A stretch of DNA of 64,000 nt. Origin: DASQFI01 sp963780895 (lineage in GTDB: Bacteria > Acidobacteriota > Vicinamibacteria > Vicinamibacterales > SCN-69-37). Location of the stretch: positions 62,001 through 126,000 of the forward strand of contig CAWAEG010000001.1 in NCBI GenBank assembly GCA_963780895.1. The letters are read 5' to 3'. The translations under genes were made by a program, and so were the position numbers. Positions 50,138 to 59,304 of this stretch are shown here, piece by piece. Position 1 is the stretch's first letter, and every line of letters starts with the position of its first letter. The notes beneath the pieces are model-generated. The model saw nothing but the letters and a program-made list of their open reading frames with translations. It did no database searches and was not told where the DNA came from.

Positions 50138-51376
50138 TCAGAACACCACATAACACAGCGCCGCGGCGACCACCGCCATCGACAAGCCCCACGCCAGAAG
50201 CTGGATGAACAGCTTGCGGCTGTCGCTGGCCGCGGCGCCGGCCATGCAGAGCGCGCCAATCGTGGAGAGCGGCGAGACGTCCACGACGTGGCCGCCGATG
50301 TTCATCGACATGGCAATCGCGATCGCGCTCGATCCGGGTAGTTCGGCCGCCAGACCGGGCACGAGCGGAAGGAACGCCGGCAGCACCACGCCTGACGTAC
50401 TGCTGTAGACGGACACGACGCCGGTGATCAAGGCGACGACGCCGGGGACCGTATCCGGGGTGGAGATGCGCGCAACGAGCTGCACGAGCAGGTCGAGGCC
50501 CTGAAACTTCTCGACGAGCGCGATCAGCACCGTCACGCCACACACCATGATGATGACGCGCCACGGCATCTGCTTGATCGCCTCGCCGTCGTCGGCCGCG
50601 CCGACGAGGACCAGCACGACGGCGCCGGCGAACGCCGCCAGGCCGACGTGCACGCCAGCCGCGAGCACGCTGACGATCAGCGCGCCGATGACGCCAAGCG
50701 TGATCCACTGACGGCGATTGAACGGCGTCTCGCCTTCGGGATCTGTCGTCGCGCTGACGGTCCGATCCGCGGCAAAGAGACGCAGGCCGCCGAAGAGCGC
50801 GTACCCGCCGAACGCCACGAGGGCGTGCACGCCCAGGTTGTAGAGATAGCTCTGCGCCTCGAGGCCGGGCATCTGGTTGCGCGCGAGGATGCCGTTGACG
50901 ATGATGCCGGTCGGCGCGAAGGGTGAGAGGGCGCCGGCGTTGGCGCCGTTCCCCACCATGATGGCCATGAGAAACAGCGGAATTCCGGTGCGCGCAGCCG
51001 TCGCCATCGCAATCGGCGCGAGGAGCGCGGCGGTCGCGATGTTGCCGGGACCCATCGACGAGAGCGCCGCGCCCAGCATGAAAAACATGATGGGTAGCGT
51101 GCCCATGTTTCCGCGGCAGATCCGGACGGCGTGATACGTGAGCCTCGGAAGCGTGCCGTTCGACTGCGCCATCGCGAACAGCAACGTGACGCCGGCCAGC
51201 GTGAGGAACAGCTGGCTCGGGAACCCGCCCATCACCGCCGATGCGGACAGACCGCCGACATAGACGCCCACGATCCACGCGAGCGCGACCGCGAGAACGC
51301 CGACGTTCAGCCGGCTGACGCAGCTCACGACGACCGCGAGCACGAGCGCGGAGACCGAGAGGAGGGCAAGGTTCAT
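50138..51376 (-). CDS. SLC13/MatC-like organic-anion transporter
   Basis: 412 residues from the ATG at 51376, which overlaps the stop of the FAD/Fe-S enzyme (ATGA). About 11-12 TM helices: the first is LALLSVSALVLAVVVSCVSR, followed by the MatC/dicarboxylate-carrier-type words GGFPSQLFLTLAGVTLLFAM, GNMGTLPIMFFMLGAALSSM GPGNIATAAL, and in the second half VYSSTSGVVLPAFLPLVPGL and MSMNIGGHVVDVSPLSTIGA. The repeated Ser-Asn/Ser-Thr hairpins are the substrate site of this superfamily. Coupling to a 2-hydroxyacid dehydrogenase suggests glycolate, lactate or malonate-like anions as substrate. Confidence 0.85.
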   Translation of the reverse strand: MNLALLSVSALVLAVVVSCVSRLNVGVLAVALAWIVGVYVGGLSASAVMGGFPSQLFLTLAGVTLLFAMAQSNGTLPRLTYHAVRICRGNMGTLPIMFFMLGAALSSMGPGNIATAALLAPIAMATAARTGIPLFLMAIMVGNGANAGALSPFAPTGIIVNGILARNQMPGLEAQSYLYNLGVHALVAFGGYALFGGLRLFAADRTVSATTDPEGETPFNRRQWITLGVIGALIVSVLAAGVHVGLAAFAGAVVLVLVGAADDGEAIKQMPWRVIIMVCGVTVLIALVEKFQGLDLLVQLVARISTPDTVPGVVALITGVVSVYSSTSGVVLPAFLPLVPGLAAELPGSSAIAIAMSMNIGGHVVDVSPLSTIGALCMAGAAASDSRKLFIQLLAWGLSMAVVAAALCYVVF

Positions 51377-54306
51377 GCGGACGGTGCCAGAAGTGACTGG
51401 ATGAGCTCGGCCGCGTGGACCGCGCGGACACCGGTGAAATCGGCGACCTGTTGACGGCACGACGTGCCGCTTGCGACCAGCACCGCGTCATGGCCGAGCG
51501 CGCGCGCCGCGGGCAGCAATCGTCGTTCGCCAATCGCGCGCGAGACCTCGTAGTGATCGCGCGTGTAGCCAAATGAACCGGCCATGCCGCAGCAGCCGGC
51601 ATCGGGATCGACGATCCTGGCACCCGGAATCCGGGTGAGAAGCGCCTTCGCAGGTGCCAGCGCGCCGAGCGCCTTCTGATGGCAGTGGCCGTGGACCATC
51701 ACCGTCGCCGGACCGGACCGGAGCGCGAGGGTGACGCGGCCCTCACGGCACTCGCCTTCGAGCCACTCCTCGAACAGGCGCGAGTGGTCCGCGACCGATT
51801 TCGCTTTCAGGCGATCGTCGCCCGACAGAAGGTCCGGCGCGTCCTCGCGAATCGCCGACAGACAGCTCGGCTCGAAGAAGACGAGCGTTTGCCCGTCCCG
51901 GATAAGGGGGAAGAGCCGGTTCGCGTTGTCGCGAGCGCGCTGTCGAGCCTCGCCCAGCAGACCCTGAGAAATCAGCGGCCGGCCGCAACAGACGTTCGAC
52001 GCGAGCGTCACGCGGTAGCCGAGCCGTTCGATCACGTCGAGGCCGGCAACGCCGACGGCCGGGTGCTGATGATTGGTGAAAGTGTCCACGAACAGCGCGA
52101 CTGATCCCTGTGGCCGAACCGCGGGGCCATTTCCCGCCGCGCTGGTCGGACGTGCGGTGCGCGCCGTGGCCTGACGACGAAACGTCTGCCGGGCCCACGC
52201 CGGAGGTTTGCGCCGGCGATCGATCCCGAACAGACGCTCACTCAGGAGACGCCCACCTTTGCTGCCCATGAGCAGGTTGGCGACCGGTGCCAGCCGGCTT
52301 CCCCACCGGGCGACCTGATCGACATGACCGAGCACCCTCGCGCGCGCGGGCGTCCCGCGCCGTTGCCAATACGCGGCCAGGAACTCGCTTTTCATGCGGG
52401 CGACGTCCACGCCGACCGGACACTCGGTCTTGCAGGCGCGGCACTCGAGACACAGGTCGAGCACGTCGTTTACCGCGTCATCCGAAAGACCCGCCTGGCC
52501 GAGCTTGCCCGACAGGGCGAGCCGGAGCGCGTTGGCGCGCCCGCGCGTCGAATGCGCCTCGTCGCGCGTCGCCATGAACGACGGACACATGGTGCCCGGC
52601 TGCATTTTGCGGCACGCACCGATGCCGCTGCACATCTCCACGGCACCCGCAAGACCGCCGTACGCGCTGTAGTCGAACGACGTCGTCACCGGCGCGGATC
52701 GGTATGAAGGACCAAACCGAAGATTTTCGGTCAGCGCGGGCGCATCGACGATTTTCCCGGGATTGAAAAGGCCATCCGGATCGAACGTTCGCTTGATCTG
52801 CCGGAACGCGGCGTACAGCTCCGTGCCGAACATGCGTTCCATGAACGGGCTCCGCACCAGCCCATCCCCATGCTCCCCGGACAATGCGCCTCCGTAGGCG
52901 AGGACCAGGTCGGCGACTTCTGATGCGATGGTTTCAAATTGCCGGACACCGGATTCGGTCTTCATGTCCACGACGGGTCTGACGTGCAGACATCCGACGG
53001 ACGCGTGTGCGTAGACGCCGGCCTCGGTGTTGTGCCGGCTGACGAGCGCGAGGAAGTCGCGGATGTAGTCGCGCAGCCGGTCGGGCGCGACCGCGGTGTC
53101 CTCGACGAACGAGACCGCCTTCGCGTCGCCCTTCGTGGCCATCGCCAGCCCGAGCGCGGCTTCTCGAACCTGCCAGATGGCTTGCTGCGCGGCCGGCTCG
53201 ATCGCGCGATGAAACCGGACGCGATAATTCCGCGCCGTCAGGTCCCGCTCGAGTGCCTCGACGCGCGCCGGCAGCTCATCGACATGATCGCCAAAGAACT
53301 CGACGCACAGGAGGGAGGCCGGCTCACCGTCGACGAACGTCTGTCGCAGCCGGTGAAGATCAGGGCTCTGCCGGGTGTGATCGAGGATGAAGGCGTCCAT
53401 GACCTCGACCGCTGACGGCTTGTGCTGGAGGATGACGGGCGTCGCTCCAAGCGAGTCGAGCAGATCGTCGAACTGAACGACGAGAACCGCCCTGGCCGCC
53501 GGCAGCGGCACCAGATTGATTTTCGCCTCGACGACGATGCCGAGCGTGCCTTCGGATCCGACGACGATCTTCGCCAGATTGAACGGCCGATCGGCGCCGG
53601 CGAACTCGTCCAGGTTGTAGCCGCCGACCCGCCGCAGGATCTTTGGGTAACGCCGTTCGATTTCCGTGGCGTGTTCGCACGCCAGCCGGCGGATCTCCCG
53701 GTAACACGACGCTTCGAGCGTCGTCCCGCCGGCGATCTGATCGAGCTCCGCGCTGGTGACCGGCCGGAACCAGGCGAACGTGCCGTCGGCGAGCAGCACC
53801 TGCAGTTCGAGGACGTGGTCGATGGTCTTGCCGTACACCACCGAGCGCGCGCCCGCCGAGTTGTTGGAGATCATGCCGCCCACAGTGGCGCGGCTGGCGG
53901 TCGCGATGTCGGGCGCGAACCGCAGCCGCTGGGGCGCGAGGGCGGCGTTGAGCTCGTCGAGGACGATCCCGGGCTCGACGCGCGCCCAGCGCTCCTGCGC
54001 GTTCACCTCCAGGAGGCGGTTGAAGTACTTCGACGTATCGACGACGAGACCGGCGCCGATCGCCTGGCCGGCCTGAGACGTGCCGCCCCCGCGCATCGTG
54101 ATCGAACAGCCATGACGCCGGCAGGCGGTCAGGACCCGCCGCAGGTCCTCGCGTGTCCTGGGAATCACGACGCCGGCTGGCTGAATCTGGTAGACGCTCG
54201 CGTCGGTCGCATAGAGCGCACGCGACAACGCGTCGAATCGCACTTCGCCTTCGAGCGCGCTTTCGAGCTCGCGTCGCAACGCGTCGACGTCGACCGTGGC
54301 AGGCAT
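51373..54306 (-). CDS. FAD- and Fe-S-binding 2-hydroxyacid dehydrogenase (GlcD-GlcF-like fusion)
   Basis: 977 residues. N-terminal FAD-binding type 4 domain (about 40-210: VVIPRTREDLRRVLTACRRH, MRGGGTSQAGQAIGAGLVVD, GGMISNNSAGARSVVYGKT), then an FAD-oxidase C domain with KIVVGSEGTLGIVVEAKINL and GEHGDGLVRSPFMERMFG. From about residue 590 the iron-sulfur half follows: CSGIGACRKMQPGTMCPSFM, CLECRACKTECPVG, and two CCG-type cysteine domains (CCGRPLISQG and CCGMAGSFGYTRD). It is a YdiJ/GlcDF-type enzyme that oxidises glycolate, D-lactate or related 2-hydroxy acids and passes electrons to the respiratory chain. The coupled transporter gene supports that. Confidence 0.92.
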   Translation of the reverse strand: MPATVDVDALRRELESALEGEVRFDALSRALYATDASVYQIQPAGVVIPRTREDLRRVLTACRRHGCSITMRGGGTSQAGQAIGAGLVVDTSKYFNRLLEVNAQERWARVEPGIVLDELNAALAPQRLRFAPDIATASRATVGGMISNNSAGARSVVYGKTIDHVLELQVLLADGTFAWFRPVTSAELDQIAGGTTLEASCYREIRRLACEHATEIERRYPKILRRVGGYNLDEFAGADRPFNLAKIVVGSEGTLGIVVEAKINLVPLPAARAVLVVQFDDLLDSLGATPVILQHKPSAVEVMDAFILDHTRQSPDLHRLRQTFVDGEPASLLCVEFFGDHVDELPARVEALERDLTARNYRVRFHRAIEPAAQQAIWQVREAALGLAMATKGDAKAVSFVEDTAVAPDRLRDYIRDFLALVSRHNTEAGVYAHASVGCLHVRPVVDMKTESGVRQFETIASEVADLVLAYGGALSGEHGDGLVRSPFMERMFGTELYAAFRQIKRTFDPDGLFNPGKIVDAPALTENLRFGPSYRSAPVTTSFDYSAYGGLAGAVEMCSGIGACRKMQPGTMCPSFMATRDEAHSTRGRANALRLALSGKLGQAGLSDDAVNDVLDLCLECRACKTECPVGVDVARMKSEFLAAYWQRRGTPARARVLGHVDQVARWGSRLAPVANLLMGSKGGRLLSERLFGIDRRRKPPAWARQTFRRQATARTARPTSAAGNGPAVRPQGSVALFVDTFTNHQHPAVGVAGLDVIERLGYRVTLASNVCCGRPLISQGLLGEARQRARDNANRLFPLIRDGQTLVFFEPSCLSAIREDAPDLLSGDDRLKAKSVADHSRLFEEWLEGECREGRVTLALRSGPATVMVHGHCHQKALGALAPAKALLTRIPGARIVDPDAGCCGMAGSFGYTRDHYEVSRAIGERRLLPAARALGHDAVLVASGTSCRQQVADFTGVRAVHAAELIQSLLAPSA

Positions 54307-54323
54307 CGGAGCGGGGATTATAG

Positions 54324-54417
54324 GAGCATCGGGTAATTGGGTAATCGGGTAATTGAGTAATTGAGAAATTGATTAATTAATTCAATTACTCAATTCCCCA
54401 ATTACTCAATTGCTCAA
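54324..54417. repeat. AT-rich palindromic element E in a divergent promoter region
   Basis: Repeats of GGGTAATTG/GAGTAATTG (54330-54375) face their complements (CAATTACTC, 54382-54416), giving a long imperfect hairpin with low-GC composition inside very GC-rich DNA. It occupies the gap between the divergent FAD/Fe-S and aminotransferase genes, so it must be in or near both promoters. No other copy was seen in this window. Confidence 0.7.
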
Positions 54418-54440
54418 TGAACGGGTTACCATCCCCTCCC

Positions 54441-55622
54441 ATGCCGCGCGCAGGCCGCCACTTCCTGCAGATTCCCGGCCCGACGAACACGCCCGATCGG
54501 GTGCTGCGCGCGATGGCGGCGCCAACGATTGATCATCGCGGCCCTGAGTTCGCCGCGCTCGGCCGCGAGGTCCTGAACGGACTCCGAACCGTTTTCCAGA
54601 CGTCGGCGCCGGTCGTGATCTACCCCGCATCGGGCAGCGGGGCGTGGGAGGCGTCGCTCGTCAACACGCTTTCGCCAGGGGATACGGTGCTGGCGTTCGA
54701 TATCGGGGAGTTCTCGAAGAACTGGGCGGAAGTCGCGCGGCGGCTCGGACTGAACGTCGAGATAGTCCCCGGGACCTGGCGACGTGGGGTCGATCCCGCC
54801 GAGTTAGGCGAGCGGCTCGCGCGCGACCGGGACCACGCGATCCGCGCGGTTCTCGTCGTGCATAACGAGACCTCCACGGGCGTCACGAGCCGGCTCCCTG
54901 AAATCCGGCGCGCGATTGACGCGGCTGGCCACCCGGCCCTGCTGCTCGTTGACGCCGTCTCGTCGCTCGGATCGATCGACCTGCGCCACGACGAATGGGG
55001 GCTCGACGTCACGCTCGCGGGCTCGCAGAAGGGGTTGATGCTCCCGCCGGGTCTCAGCTTCAACGCCATCAGCGAGCGTGCGCTCACCTCGTCCCGCCAG
55101 GCGAGGCTGCCGCGTTCTTACTGGGCCTGGGAGCCCATGCTGGCCGCGAACGCGAACGGATTCTTTCCGACGACTCCGGCCACGAACCTGCTGTTCGGGT
55201 TGCGCGAAGCGCTTCGCATGCTCTCGGAGGAGGGACTGCCCAACGTCTTCGCGAGACATCGTCGCCTCGCGGCTGCCGCGCGTGCCGCCGTCCGCGCGTG
55301 GGGCCTGGAGATTCTCTGCGAACGAGAGGACGAGCTCAGTCCGGTCGTGACGACGGCGATCATGCCGGCCGGACATGACGCCGATCGATTCCGTGAGCTC
55401 GTCCTCGATCGGTTCAACATGTCACTCGGCGCCGGTCTGGGCCGCCTCACAGGCCGCGTGTTCCGTATCGGGCATCTCGGCGACTTCAACGAGCTGATGC
55501 TGATCGGCACACTCGGAGGCGTCGAGCTCGGTCTGGCGGCCGCCGGTGTGCCCTTCACGGCGGGCGGGGTGCAGGCGGCGATTGGGAAAATGACCTCTGA
55601 GGTCATTTTACAAAAGACGTAA
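54441..55622 (+). CDS. Class V aminotransferase, serine/alanine-glyoxylate type
   Basis: 393 residues from the ATG at 54441 (MPRAGRHFLQIPGPTNTPDR). PLP enzyme of fold type I: the opening GPTNTPDRVLRAMAAPTIDH RGPEF, the region VLVVHNETSTGVTSRLPEIR, the cofactor strand LLLVDAVSSLGSIDLRHDEW and the lysine in LAGSQKGLMLPPGL. These are diagnostic of serine-glyoxylate or alanine-glyoxylate aminotransferases, which make glycine from glyoxylate. It lies divergent from the GlcD-GlcF-like dehydrogenase, whose product would be its substrate, so a glycolate-to-glycine route is a sensible reading. A non-matching ATG at 54417 lies within element E. Confidence 0.9.
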   Translation: MPRAGRHFLQIPGPTNTPDRVLRAMAAPTIDHRGPEFAALGREVLNGLRTVFQTSAPVVIYPASGSGAWEASLVNTLSPGDTVLAFDIGEFSKNWAEVARRLGLNVEIVPGTWRRGVDPAELGERLARDRDHAIRAVLVVHNETSTGVTSRLPEIRRAIDAAGHPALLLVDAVSSLGSIDLRHDEWGLDVTLAGSQKGLMLPPGLSFNAISERALTSSRQARLPRSYWAWEPMLAANANGFFPTTPATNLLFGLREALRMLSEEGLPNVFARHRRLAAAARAAVRAWGLEILCEREDELSPVVTTAIMPAGHDADRFRELVLDRFNMSLGAGLGRLTGRVFRIGHLGDFNELMLIGTLGGVELGLAAAGVPFTAGGVQAAIGKMTSEVILQKT

Positions 55623-55629
55623 ATCGACC

Positions 55630-56412
55630 TCAGAGGCCTTTGAACCGTGGTGGACGCTTCTCGAGAAACGCGGCGACGCCTTCGCGAAAGTCAGCGCTGT
55701 CATAACAGGCGGCCGACAGTCGTTCAAACCCGTCCAGTTCGAGATAGCGTCGGATCGAAATGCGGCGGAGGGCCTCTTTCATCGCCAGGATCGTGAGCGG
55801 CGCATTGCGGGCGGTCGTGCCGGCCACATCGTCCACGACACGGCCGATGTCGTTCGGCTCTGCCATGCGGGTCACGAGGCCCGCCGCGGATGCCTCGGCG
55901 GCATCGAGCAGACGTCCCGTGATGAGCAGATCTTTCGTGCGTGCCATTCCGACGTGTTCGACCAGGCGCGCGCAGTTCTCGATCGAGAGGACGTTGCCGA
56001 GCGTACGTGCGATCGGTACGCCAAAACGGGCGGTTGACGTACACACGCGAAGATCGCAGGCCAGGGCAATCGCGCAGCCGGCGCCGACTGCGGGGCCCTC
56101 GACCTGCGCGATCGTCGGAACCGCAACGGCCTCGAGGCGTGACAGGCACGCTTCGAGGCGGCGCTCGTACGCGACGCCGTCGGCGCCCGATCTGAATTCC
56201 GTGAACTGCCGGATGTCGGTACCCGTCGAGAAGACCCCTCCGGAGCCGCGGATGACGAAGACGCGAACGTCGCGGTCGGCATCGACACGCTCGCACGCAT
56301 CGGTGAGCGCGTCGTACATCGACCAGGTGAGGGCGTTGCCGGTCTCGGGGCGATTGAACGTGAGGAATGCCACGGGACCAGCCTGCGAGAAAAGCGCGCC
56401 TGAAACGCTCAC
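55630..56412 (-). CDS. Enoyl-CoA hydratase/isomerase (crotonase) family protein
   Basis: 260 residues, the usual length. The crotonase fold is visible: VAFLTFNRPETGNALTWSMY, the first oxyanion loop GSGGVFSTGTDIRQFTEF, the second EGPAVGAGCAIALACDLRVC, and FGVPIARTLGNVLSIENCAR. The C-terminal helix DFREGVAAFLEKRPPRFKG is a family hallmark. It hydrates or isomerises an acyl-CoA; which one is unknown. Convergent with the aminotransferase gene and divergent from the CoA-transferase, with which it probably shares a pathway. Confidence 0.88.
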   Translation of the reverse strand: MSVSGALFSQAGPVAFLTFNRPETGNALTWSMYDALTDACERVDADRDVRVFVIRGSGGVFSTGTDIRQFTEFRSGADGVAYERRLEACLSRLEAVAVPTIAQVEGPAVGAGCAIALACDLRVCTSTARFGVPIARTLGNVLSIENCARLVEHVGMARTKDLLITGRLLDAAEASAAGLVTRMAEPNDIGRVVDDVAGTTARNAPLTILAMKEALRRISIRRYLELDGFERLSAACYDSADFREGVAAFLEKRPPRFKGL

Positions 56413-56442
56413 GGTGTGCCCTCACATGGAGACGGGAAGAAG

Positions 56443-57630
56443 ATGAGCACGGGCCGGAAAGCGCTCGAAGGAATTCGCGTGCTCGACGTCGCGCAGGTGA
56501 TGGCCGGACCGTTCTGCGCGATGCAACTATGCGACATGGGCGCCGACGTGATCAAGGTCGAGCCGCCCGAAGGTGATCCGACGCGGCAGATGGGCACGCG
56601 CGGCGGCCTGGACAGCGCCGGCTTCGCGGCGCTCAACCGCGGCAAGCGCGCCATCGTGCTCGACCTCAAGTCCATCGCCGGCCGTCAGGCGTTCGAGCGT
56701 CTGGCCGCGCGGACCGACATCCTGATCGAAAACTTCAGGCCTGGGGTGATGCGAGCGCTGGGTCTCGACTATTCCGCGCTCTCCGCCCGGAATCCGAGGC
56801 TCATCTACGCGTCGATTTCGGGCTACGGCCAGACGGGGCCCGACGCGCCGAAAGGGGGCTTCGACCTGGTGGCACAAGGGGTTTCAGGACTGATGTCTGT
56901 GACGGGGGAACCTGGCGGCCCGCCGGTCAAGTCCGGCGTGCCGCTCACCGATCTCGGCGCCGGACTCTTCGCGCTCGCCGCCGTCCTCGCCGCGCTGCAC
57001 CACCGAGACCGCAGCGGGCGCGGCCAGCACATCGACACCTCGCTCGTCGAGGCCGGCCTGGCGTTGTCGGTGTGGGAAGCCGCCGAATACTTTGCTGAGC
57101 AGGTAACACCTCAGGCACAGGGATCGGCGCATCGCTTCCTGGCGCCGTACCAGGCCATTCGCTGCTCGGATGGCTACATCACGATCGGCGCGGGGACCGA
57201 TCGACTGTTCGCCGCACTGTGTGATCTGCTCGGCCACGCGGACTGGACGTCGGAGGAAGCGTTCGCCACGGCTGCCGCCCGCGTCCGGAACCGTGCGGCG
57301 CTCATCGATCGCATTGAAGCGATCACGTCGCGTCACACCAGAGCGCACTGGCTGGAACAGCTCGATGGGCGGGCGATCCCATGCGGCCCGATCAATACGT
57401 ACGCCGAAGCGTTCGCCGATCCGCAAACGAAAGCCCGCGCCATGATCGCGGAGCTCGATCACCCCACGCTCGGCCGAATCCCGACTCTCGGATCGCCGAT
57501 CAAAATGTCCGAGACCCCGACGGTCGTGGCCGCGCACGTACCCCGACTCGGTGAGCACACGCGGGAGGTCCTGGGCGAAGCCGGGTTGACTGAAAGTGAG
57601 ATCGACACTATGTGCGGGCGCGCCCGCTAA
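56443..57630 (+). CDS. Class III CoA-transferase, CaiB/BaiF family
   Basis: 395 residues from the ATG at 56443, preceded by GGGAAGAAG. The family pattern is clear: LEGIRVLDVAQVMAGPFCAM, MGADVIKVEPPEGDPTRQMG, LNRGKRAIVLDLKSIAGRQA, LIENFRPGVMRALGLDYSAL, ISGYGQTGPDAPKGGFDLVA QG, and the active-site loop PLTDLGAGLFALAAVLAALH with the catalytic Asp. Such enzymes move CoA between organic acids (for example formyl, succinyl, oxalyl, mesaconyl). The acid cannot be named from sequence. It is divergent from the crotonase gene. Confidence 0.92.
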   Translation: MSTGRKALEGIRVLDVAQVMAGPFCAMQLCDMGADVIKVEPPEGDPTRQMGTRGGLDSAGFAALNRGKRAIVLDLKSIAGRQAFERLAARTDILIENFRPGVMRALGLDYSALSARNPRLIYASISGYGQTGPDAPKGGFDLVAQGVSGLMSVTGEPGGPPVKSGVPLTDLGAGLFALAAVLAALHHRDRSGRGQHIDTSLVEAGLALSVWEAAEYFAEQVTPQAQGSAHRFLAPYQAIRCSDGYITIGAGTDRLFAALCDLLGHADWTSEEAFATAAARVRNRAALIDRIEAITSRHTRAHWLEQLDGRAIPCGPINTYAEAFADPQTKARAMIAELDHPTLGRIPTLGSPIKMSETPTVVAAHVPRLGEHTREVLGEAGLTESEIDTMCGRAR

Positions 57631-57786
57631 TTCTGTAAGCGCCTAAGATCCGAGTTCAGGATTTCCGGTGATCCCCAGCCCTTTTGTCCTGGCAAAACGT
57701 TCCACCAACCTCGCTGAAGACGCGCCTGATTCAACGTTCATCCGGTACGCCAATTGCGCTGACGACCTGGCAGCGGAGGCGCAACA

Positions 57787-58104
57787 ATGGCGTCAGAGCG
57801 CAGAAAACACAAACGAATTGCGATACACATTGACTCGTACTGCAAGGGCACCGCGAAGGCCGGAATGGGCCGTGTCTCCGATTTGAGCGCCGCCGGCTGC
57901 CGCATCACTTCATCGCTCCCGCTGGTCGTGGGCGATCAGGCCGTTTTCACCTTCTACTTCAGCCGCGGCGGGCCGATGACCATTCTCGGCCGAATCGTCT
58001 CGATCGGCTCGAAAGGCGTCGGCGTCAAGTTCGAGAACGTGACCCCTTCGCTGGCCTTTCAGATCCGCGAAGCCATCGCCGCCATGGACGAGGTGCGGAT
58101 CTGA
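57787..58104 (+). CDS. PilZ-domain c-di-GMP receptor protein
   Basis: 105 residues that are just one PilZ domain. Both binding motifs are present: RxxxR as RRKHKRIAI at residues 5-13, and D/NxSxxG as VSDLSAAGCRIT at about 30-41, followed by the usual six-stranded barrel (DQAVFTFYFSRGG, LGRIVSIGSKGVGVKFENV) and a C-terminal helix. It should bind cyclic di-GMP and change a partner's activity, for example in motility or exopolysaccharide production. It stands alone; the 156 bases before it hold no clear gene. Confidence 0.92.
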   Translation: MASERRKHKRIAIHIDSYCKGTAKAGMGRVSDLSAAGCRITSSLPLVVGDQAVFTFYFSRGGPMTILGRIVSIGSKGVGVKFENVTPSLAFQIREAIAAMDEVRI

Positions 58105-58158
58105 CGATAGTGGTACGGAGCGCCGGGCGTCATCGATTCCCTCTCAAATCGGCCGCTG

Positions 58159-59296
58159 TCAGGACTGTTTCCAGGTCTTTCCAAACAGCTCCTGGTGCCC
58201 TTTGAGGATCCGGTCGGCATGCGCCGGGTCGGGCTCGAGCGACCACACGTCGCGTTCGCTCGTGCCGCCAAGGATGATCCCGTCCCGGCGCGGCATCATG
58301 TAGAGATCGACGGGCGCGAAGGTGAGATAGTCCACCTCCGGTTGCGGCGCCAGGACCGTCAGCTGACCTTTGATGGGCATCACGTCGGCGTCGCCGAACA
58401 GTTTTCCCGCGGCAAGCCCTGTGCAATTGACCAGCAGCGGGTGCGGGAGGTCGCCCATCGCCGCAGGTTCGGGACATTCCCGAACGACGATGCGGCCGCC
58501 AGCGATCCGGAAGTCCGTCATCAACGCGTGAAGATAGACGGAAGGCTCGATGTGCATGACCATCGAGCGCGTGGCGTTGAGCGATCCGAACGGGTGTTCA
58601 CCAGCCGGCAGCGAACACCGCCGGCGGACGCAGGCCGGCGAGCAATCCGCGATCGACGGGCGGCACACCACCCGGCGGCGGATTGACCGACAGTGAATAG
58701 CTCTCCCGCCACCAGACGCCGTAGTAGGGCCCGGCGAGATTCTGAAAATAGCGCCACGCGAACCGCCCGGCGCGGGTGAACTGGTCGTCGAAGGCCGGCG
58801 TCCGGCGATCGTTGTCGGACACGAGATACGGCGACCAGTAGGCCCCGGCGATGTTCGACGTGGTGTGTGGCGGCAAATCGCGCGTGTAGATCGTGACCGT
58901 GAAGCCGTGATCCTGGAGCAACCTGGCCGTAGCCAGGCCGACCGCCCCGCACCCAATCACCGCCGCATCGCGGTGCGGTGTCGCGACCGCGTGCTCGACG
59001 ACGAGCTGTGCGGTGCCCCACGAGAGCGTGATCCCGCCGCCACCATGACCGTAGTTGTGGATGACCGGCTTGTCGCCGATCTTCGCGACGCTGACGTTGA
59101 ATCCCGATCGCCGAAACGGGCGAAGACCGGCCACCTGCCGAATGACCCGATCTGGTGAGACGAGGACCCTCGCGAGCGCTCGCCCGGTCGGCCGCACGGC
59201 CGGCGTCACCGGGCTTCGTCGCGGCGAGCATCCCTCGAGAAGGACGCTGGCTCCGCCGAGCGCAAGCAACTGGATGGCGGAGCGACGAGTAGTACA
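58159..59296 (-). pseudogene. Frameshifted FAD-dependent oxidoreductase (D-amino-acid-oxidase-like)
   Basis: The protein is split over two frames. The N-terminal part (ending at a TGA at 58598-58600) has a Tat/lipobox-like leader (TTRRSAIQLLALGGASVLLE GC), then HNYGHGGGGITLSWGTAQLV, the dinucleotide motif AAVIGCGAVGLATARLLQDH, and AGAYWSPYLVSDNDRRTPAF. The C-terminal part continues in another frame (HPFGSLNATRSMVMHIEPSV, LHALMTDFRIAGGRIVVREC, LLVNCTGLAAGKLFGD, PRRDGIILGGTSERDVWSLE). One inserted base near 58600-58625 would explain the split. At the 5' end no start codon lies in the correct frame before element A; an ATG followed by one extra T at 59293-59296 would give MTTRRSAIQ. So either two one-base insertions in the data or a decaying gene. 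Confidence 0.7.
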
Positions 59297-59304
59297 TCTA
59301 GAGG

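Noticed and set aside
49824..51623. Long minus-strand frame (599 codons) containing the VapB antitoxin
   Set aside because: Only its last 89 codons look like a protein; the rest is an out-of-frame version of the transporter and FAD/Fe-S genes.
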